From Phycisphaeraceae bacterium (GTDB taxonomy: Bacteria > Planctomycetota > Phycisphaerae > Phycisphaerales > Phycisphaeraceae), in assembly GCA_028277745.1 (NCBI GenBank), contig JANQFR010000002.1, positions 23,153 through 87,152 on the forward strand: a stretch of DNA of 64,000 nt, given 5' to 3'. Shown here one piece after another: positions 17,689 through 26,473 of the stretch. Within the stretch, counting starts at the first letter, position 1; each line of letters opens with the position of its first letter. A program made the position numbers and the translations under genes. The notes under the pieces are model-generated. The model was not told the DNA's origin and did no database searches. It was given only the letters and a program-made list of their open reading frames with translations.

Positions 17689-18870
17689 TCATGAAGACCT
17701 CTCCACCTCGATCAGCCGGGACGGGATCACCGAAAACCGGGGGGCGGCGTCGCGGTCCGCGACGCGTTCGAGCAAGACCTCGACCATCCGCCGGCCCAAC
17801 GCCGCGTCGTCCTGCCTGATGGTGACGATCGGGCCGGCCGACTCCCACTGCGCTTCGGGGCATTGCTCCCAGTCGCCGTCGTAGCCGGCGATCAGCACGT
17901 CCCGGTTGGGTTCGAGCCCGAACAACCGGCAGGCGGCGGCGGCCTCGTACGCCAGCCGGTCGGTCGGCGTGAGGATCGCGTCGACGCGGCCGGGACCGGT
18001 CAAATATTCGACCAGGTACCCGGCCGCGTGACGGACTCGGGTGTCAAAGTACGCCTTGCCTTCGATGCCCATCAGCTCGGGCCGGGCGCATTCGAGCGCG
18101 GGAAGCGCCTCGAGGCCCAGCTCCTTCGCCGCCAGTTCGTAGCCCTCGTCACGATGAGCCAGCCACGCCGGGCGAAGGGGCCTGCTGATCCGGTAGGGCC
18201 AGTAACGCAGGACCCGCTTGCAGCCGCGGGCGGCGAGCCAGCGCGTCAGCTGCGCGGCGCCGTCGACGTGGTCGCCGGTGACCATGTCGTAACCGTCCGA
18301 CACGATCTCTTCACCGAACAGCGCGACCGGGATGCCCGCCCGCCTCAGGCGCACGAGCATCGCGGCGTCTTCGTCAGGGCTCTGGCCCGTGGCGATGACC
18401 ACGCACCCCATCGGGCGGCCCTCGATCAGCCGGCCGAACTCCTGCTCGTCCGTCGAACGCGGGTGCACCAGCATCGCGTGGCAGCGCCGGTCATGCGCCG
18501 CGGCGAGCAGGCCCTCGATCAGCTTGCCGAGCCAGCTCGACGTCCGCCGGGCGCCGTGCAGGCCCTGCACCGACGTGAGCACCAAAATGGAGCCCGACAA
18601 CAGACCCCGCGCCGCGGCGGCGCGCGGCGCCGACCCGGCGACATGGAGCCGCCGGCCTTCACGCCGGATCAGGCCGTCGTCCTGCAACGCCGCCATCGCC
18701 CGGCAGACCGTCCCCTTGTCCACCCGCAGCGTCTGCGCGACATCGCGCATCGTCGGCAGCGGCTCGCCGGTGCGCACCTCACCCCGCTCGATCCAGCCAC
18801 GCACCGCTTCCAGCACACGGACCTGCCCTTTCGGCTGAGTCGGAACACGATCAGAAGTGAGTGGAGGCAT
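17689..18870 (-). CDS. GntR-type regulator with LacI/periplasmic-binding-like ligand domain
   Basis: A 393-residue transcription factor. Residues about 15-75 form a GntR winged helix (EPLPTMRDVAQTLRVDKGTV, then MAALQDDGLIRREG), and residues about 95-390 form a LacI/ribose-binding-protein-like sugar sensor (AILTPTDRLAYEAAAACRLF, VLIAGYDGDW). This AraR-like architecture typically represses carbohydrate genes until a sugar binds. It is the first gene of the minus-strand cluster that continues through the PEP-CTERM protein, pseudopilin, two glycosidases and a sulfatase. Three TTGTAYGCA-like repeats lie just upstream of its start. Confidence 0.9.
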   Translation of the reverse strand: MPPLTSDRVPTQPKGQVRVLEAVRGWIERGEVRTGEPLPTMRDVAQTLRVDKGTVCRAMAALQDDGLIRREGRRLHVAGSAPRAAAARGLLSGSILVLTSVQGLHGARRTSSWLGKLIEGLLAAAHDRRCHAMLVHPRSTDEQEFGRLIEGRPMGCVVIATGQSPDEDAAMLVRLRRAGIPVALFGEEIVSDGYDMVTGDHVDGAAQLTRWLAARGCKRVLRYWPYRISRPLRPAWLAHRDEGYELAAKELGLEALPALECARPELMGIEGKAYFDTRVRHAAGYLVEYLTGPGRVDAILTPTDRLAYEAAAACRLFGLEPNRDVLIAGYDGDWEQCPEAQWESAGPIVTIRQDDAALGRRMVEVLLERVADRDAAPRFSVIPSRLIEVERSS

Positions 18871-18902
18871 CGACGTTAATCTCTCTTGATCCAGCCGCCA
18901 TT

Positions 18903-18980
18903 ATGTATGCAAGTCTGTATGTATGTCAACAGAATTCGCTAATTGTACGCATATTTTCTCGATTTTATTGATTGTATGCA
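18903..18980. promoter_or_regulatory. Candidate operators upstream of the GntR/LacI-type regulator
   Basis: An unusually AT-rich block carries three direct copies of a nine-base motif: ATGTATGCA (18903-18911), TTGTACGCA (18943-18951) and TTGTATGCA (18972-18980). It lies immediately upstream of the regulator gene. GntR-class proteins with sugar-sensing domains bind short partly palindromic sites of similar size, so autoregulation is inferred. Confidence 0.5.
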
Positions 18981-19032
18981 CTATTGTTCCGTGCGAAAGT
19001 TCGCGTCATCCACGACACATCTCTCAAATAGA

Positions 19033-19067
19033 ATCGCGCCGAGCGGGCGGGGCCTGCCCCGCGCTCG
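19033..19067. repeat. GC-rich hairpin between the regulator and proS
   Basis: The segment carries GGGGC-CT-GCCCC flanked by CGAGCG/CGCTCG and lies downstream of proS on the minus strand. Its core resembles the family G hairpins at 34138, 35070 and 37853. It may end proS transcription, though no T-run follows. Confidence 0.45.
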
Positions 19068-19094
19068 GTTCGCCACCGGCTGTTGCTTCCGTCG

Positions 19095-20954
19095 TCAAGC
19101 CGTTTGAAGCAGCTCGCGCGCCTTATCCACCGCGTCGGCGAGGGGGACGAGCTCGCCGCGGTCGCCGTTGGCGCCGTTGCGGAGCTTCATCTCGACGTTG
19201 CCGTCCTTGAGGCCCTTGTCGCCCACGGTGATGCGCAGCGGGAGGCCGATGAGGTCGGCGTCCTTGAACTTCGGGCCGGGCCGCTCCGCGCGGTCGTCGA
19301 TCAGCACGTCATGCCCGGCCGCTTCGAGGTCGGCGGCGAGCTGGTCCACCACCGACCGGACCTGCCCGTCGTACTTGATGGGCGTGATGATGACATCGAA
19401 CGGCGCCAGGGCGCGGGGCCAGATGATGCCGTTGTCGTCGTGGCCGGTCTCGTTCTCGATCGCCGCGGCGAGGATGCGGTTGACCCCGATCCCGTAGGAA
19501 CCCATCAGCACCGGGACCTGCTGGTTGTGCTCGTCGAGGACGGTCAGGCCCAGGGCGCCGGAGTATTTCGTGCCGAGCTTGAAGATGTGGCCCAGCTCGA
19601 TGGCGTGGTGGCTGTGCAGGACGCCCCCGTCATTCTTGGGCGAGGGGTCGCCGTCCCGGGCGTTGCGGATGTCGGCGACGATGATCTCGTGCTCGCCGAT
19701 GATGCTCGACACCTCGCGTTTCCAGTTGAAGTGCCTGACGTGGTGGTCTTTCTGGTTGGCGCCCGCCGCCCAGTCGTGGTCCTGGGCGGCGTCGATGTCG
19801 ACGACCAGGCGGGTGATCGGCTCGACGTCGACCGCGTGCGGGCCGACGTACCCGACGACGAAGCCGCGCCGCTCCGCGTCGTGCGGCTCGATCAGCGACA
19901 CGGTTTCGATGTCCGGGTTGATCGATTCGACGATCCGCTTGAGCTTGGCTTCGTTGACCTCATGGTCGCCGCGGACCACGGCGATCACGAAGAACCGCTC
20001 GCTGACGAACGCGCGGGGGTTGGGCACGGTGGCCGCCTCGACCTGGTGCTCCTTCCTGACCGTCTGCGGATCGCTGAGGCTGGCCTCGTAGACCAGGGTC
20101 TTGAGCATGTCGCGGGGCTGCACGCCCAACAGCCCGGCGACCTGCTCGATGCCCGGGGCGTTGGGGGTGTGGACTTTCTCGAGCTTCCGGGTCGGCTCGG
20201 CGGCGAGGGTGTGGGGCCGATCGCCGATCGCACATTTCTCCATGTTGGCGGCGTAGTTGCCCTTGTCCGAAACCAGGACGACGTCCTCGCCGGTGGGGGC
20301 GGGGGCCATGAACTCGTGGGACGCATTGCCGCCGATCGGGCCGGCCTCGGCCTCGCAGACCTGGAACGGGATCCCGCAGACGGTGAAGATCCGCTCGTAC
20401 GCCGCATACTGGGCCTGGTAGGCCTCGCCCAGCCCGCCCGGGCCGTCGAGCGTGGCGTGGAACGAATAGGCGTCTTTCATCTGGAACTCGCGCGACCGCA
20501 GCACGCCGAACCGGGGCCGGTACTCGTCGCGGAACTTGGTCTGGATCTGGTACAGCGTCTTGGGCAGGTCCTTGTAGGACTTGATATATGCCGCCATGAG
20601 GGCGGTGACGACCTCTTCGTGGGTCGGGCCCAGGGCGTTTTCCCGGCCGTGGCGATCGCTGATCACGAACAGGTTCTCGCCATAGACCTTGCGCCGGCCG
20701 GTGGACTCCCACAGCTCGATCGGCTGGAGCGAGGGCAGCAGGACCTCGGCGGCGCCGATCGCGTCCATCTCCCGGCGGATGATCGCCATCGCCTTGTGCA
20801 GCGACCGCAGCCCCAACGGCAGGTAGTCATACACCCCCGAGCCGACCCGGTGGATCAGCCCGGCCCGGATCATCAGCCGATGAGAGGGCACCTCGGCGTC
20901 GGCGGGGACCTCCCGCGCGGTGGGGATCAGCGTCTGGGACCACTTGGTGGGCAT
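19095..20954 (-). CDS. proS: Prolyl-tRNA synthetase
   Basis: A 619-residue class II aminoacyl-tRNA synthetase of the bacterial type, which charges tRNA-Pro in the cytoplasm. Motif 1 region RAGLIHRVGSGVYDYLPLG, motif 2 FRDEYRPRFGVLRSREFQMKD (about residues 141-161), an editing (INS/YbaK-like) insertion at about 225-405, motif 3 region VPVLMGSYGIGVNRILAAAIE (about 481-501) and the C-terminal anticodon-binding domain are all present. Length is slightly above the usual 570-590 residues. The start ATG at 20954 fits the family N-terminus MPTKWSQTLIPT. It stands alone on the minus strand. Confidence 0.97.
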   Translation of the reverse strand: MPTKWSQTLIPTAREVPADAEVPSHRLMIRAGLIHRVGSGVYDYLPLGLRSLHKAMAIIRREMDAIGAAEVLLPSLQPIELWESTGRRKVYGENLFVISDRHGRENALGPTHEEVVTALMAAYIKSYKDLPKTLYQIQTKFRDEYRPRFGVLRSREFQMKDAYSFHATLDGPGGLGEAYQAQYAAYERIFTVCGIPFQVCEAEAGPIGGNASHEFMAPAPTGEDVVLVSDKGNYAANMEKCAIGDRPHTLAAEPTRKLEKVHTPNAPGIEQVAGLLGVQPRDMLKTLVYEASLSDPQTVRKEHQVEAATVPNPRAFVSERFFVIAVVRGDHEVNEAKLKRIVESINPDIETVSLIEPHDAERRGFVVGYVGPHAVDVEPITRLVVDIDAAQDHDWAAGANQKDHHVRHFNWKREVSSIIGEHEIIVADIRNARDGDPSPKNDGGVLHSHHAIELGHIFKLGTKYSGALGLTVLDEHNQQVPVLMGSYGIGVNRILAAAIENETGHDDNGIIWPRALAPFDVIITPIKYDGQVRSVVDQLAADLEAAGHDVLIDDRAERPGPKFKDADLIGLPLRITVGDKGLKDGNVEMKLRNGANGDRGELVPLADAVDKARELLQTA

Positions 20955-21014
20955 GGCGGGGCATCCTGATGCGGTTGGATCGGAGAAAACGGCATCTTAC
21001 CGGCTGCCCAACGG

Positions 21015-21043
21015 TTGTGGGCCCGCCGGGCGACGGTTATGAT
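21015..21043 (+). promoter_or_regulatory. Leaderless-type promoter of the small lipoprotein gene
   Basis: TTGTGG (21015-21020), a 17-bp spacer and TATGAT (21038-21043) end six bases before the ATG at 21050. Transcription would start at or next to the first base of the start codon. Confidence 0.6.
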
Positions 21044-21049
21044 CCGTGG

Positions 21050-21262
21050 ATGAGGCTGCGTTGGGCGTTGACGTTCCCCCTGATGGCCCTGATGGGGCTT
21101 GGTTTGATCGGGTGCAACGATCCGCTGTTCCCTGAGGACGTGCCGCGGTCGCCTTACGCCCGATACTCGGACCTGCGGGGGCAGAACCGGGCCAAAACCG
21201 AAAAAGACGCGTTCGGCAGGCCTCAGCCGGCGCTGAGGGAACGGCTGGCCCCGCTGGAGTAG
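21050..21262 (+). CDS. Small lipoprotein
   Basis: A 70-residue product with a signal peptide and lipobox LIGC (lipidated Cys21 expected), followed by a short polar segment containing SPYARYSDLRGQNRAKTEKD. It is likely a membrane-attached lipoprotein of unknown role. The frame is open from 20969, but the first 27 codons have no signal character, and the ATG at 21050 has a well-spaced promoter directly before it. It is divergent from proS. Confidence 0.7.
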   Translation: MRLRWALTFPLMALMGLGLIGCNDPLFPEDVPRSPYARYSDLRGQNRAKTEKDAFGRPQPALRERLAPLE

Positions 21263-21353
21263 GTGGCCGGCAGCACTGGCGGAGACGGTTTTATCAGGCT
21301 ATTTGGGACCGAATCTCAAAGTTTGCTTGATCTTTCGCCGATGTAAGGTAGGA

Positions 21354-22043
21354 ATGGTGTGCGGCCGGGCGCTGCACACGGCAGGTTTTTCAGGAAACGG
21401 TTCGGAGCGGGAGCAGTCGGAGTTGACACGCTTGGCGCCTGATCGGCGAACCATCGTGGTCCTTGGATCCCTGGTGTTCGGCATGACCGTCGCCAGCAGC
21501 ATCCTTCTGGCCCTCGAGCCCGGGCCGTCGGCCCCGCTCCCGGGCGTGACCCTCCAGCAGCTCGAACGCGTCGCCTCCGAAGACCGCCTCTTCGACATCC
21601 CCGCCCCCCTTGACTGGCGCGCGATCGTCATCCATGACTCCCGTTCTCAGGCCGGCTCCGCCGACTCGATCAACAAGATCCACCACGAGCTGGGACGCGG
21701 CGGCCTCGGTTACCACTTCGTCATCAACAACGGCACCGAGGAGCTCGACGGCCTCATCGAGGTCGGCTACCGCTGGCAACGCCAGATCGTCGGCGACTAC
21801 CTCGAGGGCGAGGGCGCCGAGTGGTTCCACAAGCACGCCATCGGCATCTGCATCGTGGGCGACGGCGACCAGGGCGGATTCACCGACGACCAGATCCGCG
21901 AACTGGTCTGGCTGGTGCAGGAACTCCAGAGCCGCTTCCACATCCCCAAGCAGGCGGTCTTCCTCCAGATCGGATCGGACGACCCCCAGGCCACGTCTCA
22001 CTTCCCCACCGTCTCCTTCCAGAGCCAGCTCCTGGGCCGCTAG
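21354..22043 (+). CDS. PGRP/amidase_2-fold protein, possible N-acetylmuramoyl-L-alanine amidase
   Basis: The product (229 residues from the ATG at 21354) has an N-terminal signal anchor (TIVVLGSLVFGMTVASSILLAL) and a peptidoglycan-recognition/amidase_2 domain: WRAIVIHDS, GYHFVINNG, HAIGICIVGDG, FTDDQIRELVWLV. One zinc-ligand histidine (IVIHDS) and a late histidine (TSHFP) are visible, but the usual Cys/Asp third ligand is not obvious. It may therefore bind rather than cleave peptidoglycan. The start is uncertain: TTG at 21423 would put the charged-then-hydrophobic segment at the very N-terminus, and TTG at 21303 is also open. It would face the periplasm. Confidence 0.75.
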   Translation: MVCGRALHTAGFSGNGSEREQSELTRLAPDRRTIVVLGSLVFGMTVASSILLALEPGPSAPLPGVTLQQLERVASEDRLFDIPAPLDWRAIVIHDSRSQAGSADSINKIHHELGRGGLGYHFVINNGTEELDGLIEVGYRWQRQIVGDYLEGEGAEWFHKHAIGICIVGDGDQGGFTDDQIRELVWLVQELQSRFHIPKQAVFLQIGSDDPQATSHFPTVSFQSQLLGR

Positions 22044-22086
22044 CCCTTCCCTAACATGAAACGATCTGGCAGGTTTGCCGTATCCG

Positions 22087-22212
22087 TGATCAAGCGCAGT
22101 CGCTGATCATAGCCAGGCCGCTACGCGGCCAGATCGGCTTCAAGTTAAGTCTTTATCCGGATACGCCGAAAAATGAATGAAACCGGTATTGCGGCTCAGG
22201 TCTTTACCGGTT
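22087..22212. repeat. Hairpin-rich intergenic region before the kinase gene
   Basis: Three inverted repeats lie in the 279-bp gap: TGATCA-A-GCG/CGC-TGATCA (22087-22109), a half copy of repeat family B with AGGCCGCTACGCGGCC (about 22109-22131), and AACCGGTA/TACCGGTT with a 16-bp spacer (22181-22188 and 22205-22212). The last is a plausible operator for the kinase gene. No coding potential was seen here. Confidence 0.5.
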
Positions 22213-22322
22213 ATGTTTGAGCCATACGTTTATCCCTTTTTCAAACGTGACAACTTGAAGGAAGGACGGCCTCCAAAGGCTCTGACGCGGTTTGTCTGTG
22301 CGTTTGGGGGGCCGGTGCGTCC

Positions 22323-23252
22323 ATGCCGCAGTTCCAGGATATTCTTGGTTATGAAGTGCTTTCCACGCTAGGACGTGGGGCGAAAAGCACCATCTTTGCT
22401 GTGCGCGACCCGAAAGACGGGTCGCGATACGCCCTCAAGCGAGTTGAGAAGACTTCGCCGAGCGATCAACGCTTTATTGATCAGGCGGTGTCGGAACATG
22501 ACGTCGCCAGCAAGTTTGATCACCCGCTTCTGCGGCGCAGCTTCAAATTATTCAAACAACGCAATTTTATCCGCACGAGCGAAGTGCTTGTGTTGATGGA
22601 GTTGGTCGAAGGCGTGACGCTGGAGCAGTACGAGCCCGCCGGCATGGTGGAGCGGATCGATATCTGCCGCGATGTGGCTGAGGGGCTGGGGGTGATGCAC
22701 GCCCGGAAGATGGTGCATGCCGACATGAAGCCGAACAACGTCCTGGTCAGCCCGGACCGTTCGGTGAAGATCATCGATTTCGGCCAGAGCTGCCCGATCG
22801 GCACCCAGAAGGAGCGGATCCAGGGAACGCCGGACTACATCGCTCCCGAGCAGGTGCTCAAGCGGGCGATCACCCCGCAGACCGACGTGTTCAACCTCGG
22901 GGCCACGATGTACTGGCTGCTGACCCGCAAGCACGTGCCGACACTGATCCCCAAGGGTAAACCCGGGGTGACGCTGCGGAGCGAGAACGACAAGAAGTGC
23001 GTCCCGCCGATGGAGCTCAACCCCGCGGTGCCGCCGGCGCTGTCGAGCGTGGTGATGGACTGCATCGAAGCGGACCCCAACGACCGCCCCCGGTCCATGA
23101 CGGAGGTGGTCAGCCGGCTGGAGATCGCCGGCGCCCAGGCGCACCGCCGGGCGGCGTCGAATGACGGCGGGTCGGAGAACGGGACGGGCTTCGCGGACCC
23201 CGACGCGGAGCCCGACGCCGCCGATGTGCTTCCGAGACGAAACGCCAGTTAA
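22323..23252 (+). CDS. Cytosolic Ser/Thr protein kinase (Hanks type)
   Basis: A 309-residue single-domain kinase. The glycine loop is GRGAKST (residues 18-24), the ATP lysine K39 (YALKRV), the catalytic loop HADMKPNN (132-139), the Mg-binding DFG at 152-154 and the APE equivalent APEQV at 174-178. HAD replaces the usual HRD, so it is a non-RD kinase not expected to depend on activation-loop phosphorylation. There is no transmembrane segment; the last 45 residues are polar and disordered-looking. The C-lobe is compact. Targets are unknown and no phosphatase gene is adjacent. Confidence 0.92.
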   Translation: MPQFQDILGYEVLSTLGRGAKSTIFAVRDPKDGSRYALKRVEKTSPSDQRFIDQAVSEHDVASKFDHPLLRRSFKLFKQRNFIRTSEVLVLMELVEGVTLEQYEPAGMVERIDICRDVAEGLGVMHARKMVHADMKPNNVLVSPDRSVKIIDFGQSCPIGTQKERIQGTPDYIAPEQVLKRAITPQTDVFNLGATMYWLLTRKHVPTLIPKGKPGVTLRSENDKKCVPPMELNPAVPPALSSVVMDCIEADPNDRPRSMTEVVSRLEIAGAQAHRRAASNDGGSENGTGFADPDAEPDAADVLPRRNAS

Positions 23253-23636
23253 TACAGAGCAGCCATGAAGGCAATCATGAGATCAGAACGTGATTCGATG
23301 GGAACGGAAGGGCCGTGAAGGGGTGACCTTGGCCTGAGGGGATAAGTCGGCCCCGGCTCGCGGAGGAGCAAGGGTCGCGAGGGGGTTGGGGGAGAAACGG
23401 GGACCGGGGGGTGAGGGCCGTGGGGTAGGGGTTGCGGGCATCTAAGCCCGCAAAAGCGCGGGGGCGGCGTCACGCGGCGTGGAGACCCGCGTGACGCCGT
23501 GAATGGAGGGGAGGTGACCGTTGGCGCCATGATGCGGCCGGGATCGGCGTGTAAACGCCGGTGCGGTCATCTGCGCGGCCTCTGTCCAGGCCCCCGCATC
23601 CGGACGCGGGGCTTCGTTCGTCAGGGGTGAAGGGGT
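23253..23636. other. 384-bp G-rich intergenic region with hairpins
   Basis: No credible gene was found. The first half is very G/A-rich on the plus strand. Three hairpins follow: TTGCGGGC-6-GCCCGCAA (23432-23453), a 12-bp stem GGCGTCACGCGG/CCGCGTGACGCC from 23466 to 23498, and a CCCCGC...GCGGGG hairpin at about 23591-23611. A structured untranslated region or small RNA is possible but unsupported. Confidence 0.5.
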
Positions 23637-26237
23637 ATGATCCAGCTTATGCGTGACCGGGGCGCTGGGCATGAAAAACAGGTCGCGGCGCTAGGCGTCG
23701 ACGCCCAGGCCGACCTCCGTGCGGAGCCGGAGACGCCCGCGGTCGACGGCCCGGTGCTGCGGCTGGCGATCGCGTTCATGGCCGGGATCGTGGGGGCTCA
23801 CTCCATCAACGGAGGTTGGGGGTGGCTGGCGCTGGCCGCGGCGGCCCTGGGGTTGATGGGCTGGGGGCTGCGGCGTCAGAAGCGGGGTTGGTCATGGGCG
23901 TGGGGCCTGGCGGCGACGGCGGCGCTGGGCGGGACGTGGTATGAGCTGCGGGTGGATCACGCGCCTGCGGATGACATCGCCCGGCTGATCGCCGACGAAC
24001 CGGTGCTGGCCGAGGTGCGCGGCCGGGTGGCGGGGCCCGCCAAGCGGACGAGCACCGCGGTGGGGCCGTTCGGCGAGTTCGATTACCGTTCCCCGGGCAC
24101 GGTGTTCGAGCTGGACGTCGCCTCGGTGACCGAGGGCGATGAGCAACGGCCCGCGTCGGGGCGGCTGCTGGTCAAGCTGGAACAGGTGGAGCACCGGCTG
24201 ACCCCCGGGGCGACGATCGCCGCGGTGGGCTGGCTCAGCGGGATCGACGGGCCGCGCAACCCCGGCGAATTCGACTACCGGCAAAAGCTGGCGTCCCGCG
24301 GGGTCCACGCCCGCCTGACCGTCAAGTCGCGCGGGGCCTGGACCCTGCTGGCGCCGGCGCCGATCTGGGGCGACCCGCTCGGCGCGGTGCGGCGGTGGGC
24401 GTCGTCCTCGGCGTTGGCGTCGCTGGAGCTGGGCATGGCGAACGACCCGCGCGGGTTGGCGCTGCTTGAAACGATGCTGCTGGGGGTGTGGCGGGGAGAC
24501 AGCCGGGGCACGGTGGAGGCGTTCCGCCGGGTCGGGCTGGCGCACCTGCTGTCGATCAGCGGGGCGCACCTGGCGATCCTGCTGGGCATGGTGTGGCTGT
24601 TGGCGCGGCTGTGGATGGACCGGCCGCCCCGCGCGGCGATGGTCGTGCTGGTGGTGCTGGGGCTGTATCTGCTGGCGGTGCCGCTGCGCGCGCCGGTGGT
24701 GCGCGCAGCGGTCATGGCGGGGCTGTTCGCCGCGGCCTACGCCAGCGGGCGGCGGATCAGGCCGCTGGAGCTGATGGGGCTGGCGGCGATCGTCATATTG
24801 CTTTGGCGGCCGAACGACCTGTTCAGCGCCGGGTTTCAGTTGAGCTTCGGGGTGGTGACCGGGCTGCTGCTGTTCACCCGACGGGTCTCGCATTGGCTGT
24901 GGCCCGAATCGCCGCTGGCGATCGCGACGGCGGGGTCGACGGCGGTGCGGTGGGTCGTGGACTACCTGGCGGTGAGCCTCGTGGCGTTCCTGATCGCGGC
25001 GCCGTGCGTGGCGTATCACTATCAGTTGGTGAGCCCGTGGGCGGTGCTGCTGAGCGTGCTGGCGTGGCCGGTGGTGGGGGCGGTGCTGGCGGTGGGGTAT
25101 TTCAAGATCCTGATCGGCCTGGTGCTGCCGAGCGTGTCGCTGATGCTGGGCGGGCTGGCGGGTTGGCTGGCGGACACGATGCTGGGGCTGGTGGACCGGG
25201 CGGGGGGTTGGCCGGGGTCGAGCGTGGAACTGGCGGCGTCGCCGGGGGTGGGGTGGACGCTGGGCGCGACCGCGGCGGCGGCGGCGCTGCTGGGCGGGCT
25301 GTTTGCCGGGCGACGTCGGGCCCTGGTGGGGTGCCTCGCCCTGCTCGCGGCCTGGGGCTGGTGGGACATCCACGGCGTCGAGCGCACGACACCGGCGCCC
25401 GGCGGGCTGGTGGTGAACATGCTCGCGGTGGGCGACGGCAGTTGCTTCGTGGTGCGGTTCGACGACGGGCGGGTGCTGATGTTCGACTGCGGCTCCCAGG
25501 CGTACCTGGACATCGGCAGCCGATCGGTGCTGCCCGCGCTGCGTCGGCTCGGGATCGATCGGATCGACGTGCTGGTGCTTTCCCACGCGGACCTGGACCA
25601 CTTTTCCGGGGTGCTGGACGTGATGGAAGGGGTCGGGGTCGAAAGGGTGTGGGCCCCGCCGCAGTTGATGGCGGAAGCGGAAGCGGCGATCCGCGACCGC
25701 CGATGGACCTCAACGCGGCTGCTCGTGGAGTCGCTGCAGGCCGAGGGCCTGGTGATCGAGGAGGTGACGCGCGGCCACCGGGAGCGGTGGGGGTCGGCCG
25801 AGTTGGAAGTGCTCTGGCCCGCGGACGGCGAACTGATGAAGTGGGCCAACGACACGTCGGTCGTGCTGTCGATCCGCGCGGCGGGGCGGCGGGTGCTGCT
25901 CAACGGCGACATTCAGCAGGAGGGGATCACCCGCCTGCTGGCGTTGGACGACGACCTCGAGGCGGACGTGACGGACCTGCCGCACCACGGGAGCTTTGTC
26001 GAGGCCTCGCCCGCCTGGCTGGACGCGGTGCGGCCGCGGGTGGCGCTGCAATCCAGCGGCAAAGGGCGGCTGCGCCGTGACGCGTGGGACGCGATCTGCC
26101 TGTCCCTCTCGGTCACGCGCCTGATCACCGCCCGGTCCGGGATGGCCGAGGTCCGGATCGACGCGGGCGGCGGGCTGTCGTGGTCGGCGTTTGCGCAAAA
26201 GCAAGAAAGCAGAAAAACAGGAAAGGCAGGAAATTAA
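23637..26237 (+). CDS. comEC: ComEC/Rec2-type DNA uptake channel
   Basis: An 866-residue inner-membrane protein that in naturally competent bacteria passes single-stranded DNA into the cytoplasm. It shows the usual order: N-terminal helices, a soluble OB/DUF4131 domain (about residues 100-235), the multi-helix competence domain with AHLLSISGAHLAILLGM (about 300-316) and FSAGFQLSFGVV, and a C-terminal metallo-beta-lactamase-like domain with LSHADLDHFSG (H650). The last 13 residues (QKQESRKTGKAGN) are encoded by one arm of a noncoding inverted repeat (26197-26319), so the native C-terminus was probably shorter. No other competence gene is adjacent. Confidence 0.93.
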   Translation: MIQLMRDRGAGHEKQVAALGVDAQADLRAEPETPAVDGPVLRLAIAFMAGIVGAHSINGGWGWLALAAAALGLMGWGLRRQKRGWSWAWGLAATAALGGTWYELRVDHAPADDIARLIADEPVLAEVRGRVAGPAKRTSTAVGPFGEFDYRSPGTVFELDVASVTEGDEQRPASGRLLVKLEQVEHRLTPGATIAAVGWLSGIDGPRNPGEFDYRQKLASRGVHARLTVKSRGAWTLLAPAPIWGDPLGAVRRWASSSALASLELGMANDPRGLALLETMLLGVWRGDSRGTVEAFRRVGLAHLLSISGAHLAILLGMVWLLARLWMDRPPRAAMVVLVVLGLYLLAVPLRAPVVRAAVMAGLFAAAYASGRRIRPLELMGLAAIVILLWRPNDLFSAGFQLSFGVVTGLLLFTRRVSHWLWPESPLAIATAGSTAVRWVVDYLAVSLVAFLIAAPCVAYHYQLVSPWAVLLSVLAWPVVGAVLAVGYFKILIGLVLPSVSLMLGGLAGWLADTMLGLVDRAGGWPGSSVELAASPGVGWTLGATAAAAALLGGLFAGRRRALVGCLALLAAWGWWDIHGVERTTPAPGGLVVNMLAVGDGSCFVVRFDDGRVLMFDCGSQAYLDIGSRSVLPALRRLGIDRIDVLVLSHADLDHFSGVLDVMEGVGVERVWAPPQLMAEAEAAIRDRRWTSTRLLVESLQAEGLVIEEVTRGHRERWGSAELEVLWPADGELMKWANDTSVVLSIRAAGRRVLLNGDIQQEGITRLLALDDDLEADVTDLPHHGSFVEASPAWLDAVRPRVALQSSGKGRLRRDAWDAICLSLSVTRLITARSGMAEVRIDAGGGLSWSAFAQKQESRKTGKAGN

Positions 26238-26319
26238 GAACCACAGGGTCGGATATGTGTGAGATCCTACGCCTCGAACATTTCCTGTTTTTCTGCTTTC
26301 CTGTTTTCCTGCTTTTTCA
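26197..26319. repeat. Repeat family D: purine-rich inverted repeat overlapping the comEC 3' end
   Basis: The left arm (26197-26234), built from GCAGAAAAACAGGAAA-type units, and the right arm (26277-26319, TTTCCTGTTTTTCTGC) are imperfect inverted copies separated by about 42 bp. The left arm is translated as the end of ComEC; its TAA is inside the repeat boundary. Confidence 0.8.
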
Positions 26320-26473
26320 ACGCAATCTCCGAACGAAGCATGGTGGTTATCGGGCCGAGACGTAAAATGGGGTTTGAGGCAGGGTCATCGCGTAAGATGG
26401 TGCGGTCAGTGGACGATGATGGGCATAGAGAGGCCCATTTCAGGCCGATACGGTCTAGGGGAGATCGAGACCG

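Noticed and set aside
22177..22371. 64-codon frame before the kinase gene
   Set aside because: It overlaps the kinase start in another frame, spans an inverted repeat, and has no ribosome binding site or recognisable motif.
23253..23636. Structured RNA gene (such as RNase P or SRP RNA) in the G-rich gap
   Set aside because: Conserved core motifs of those RNAs were not found; only simple hairpins are present.
23892..25601. 569-codon minus-strand frame opposite comEC
   Set aside because: His/Arg/Gln/Pro-rich antisense shadow; comEC on the other strand has full family motifs.
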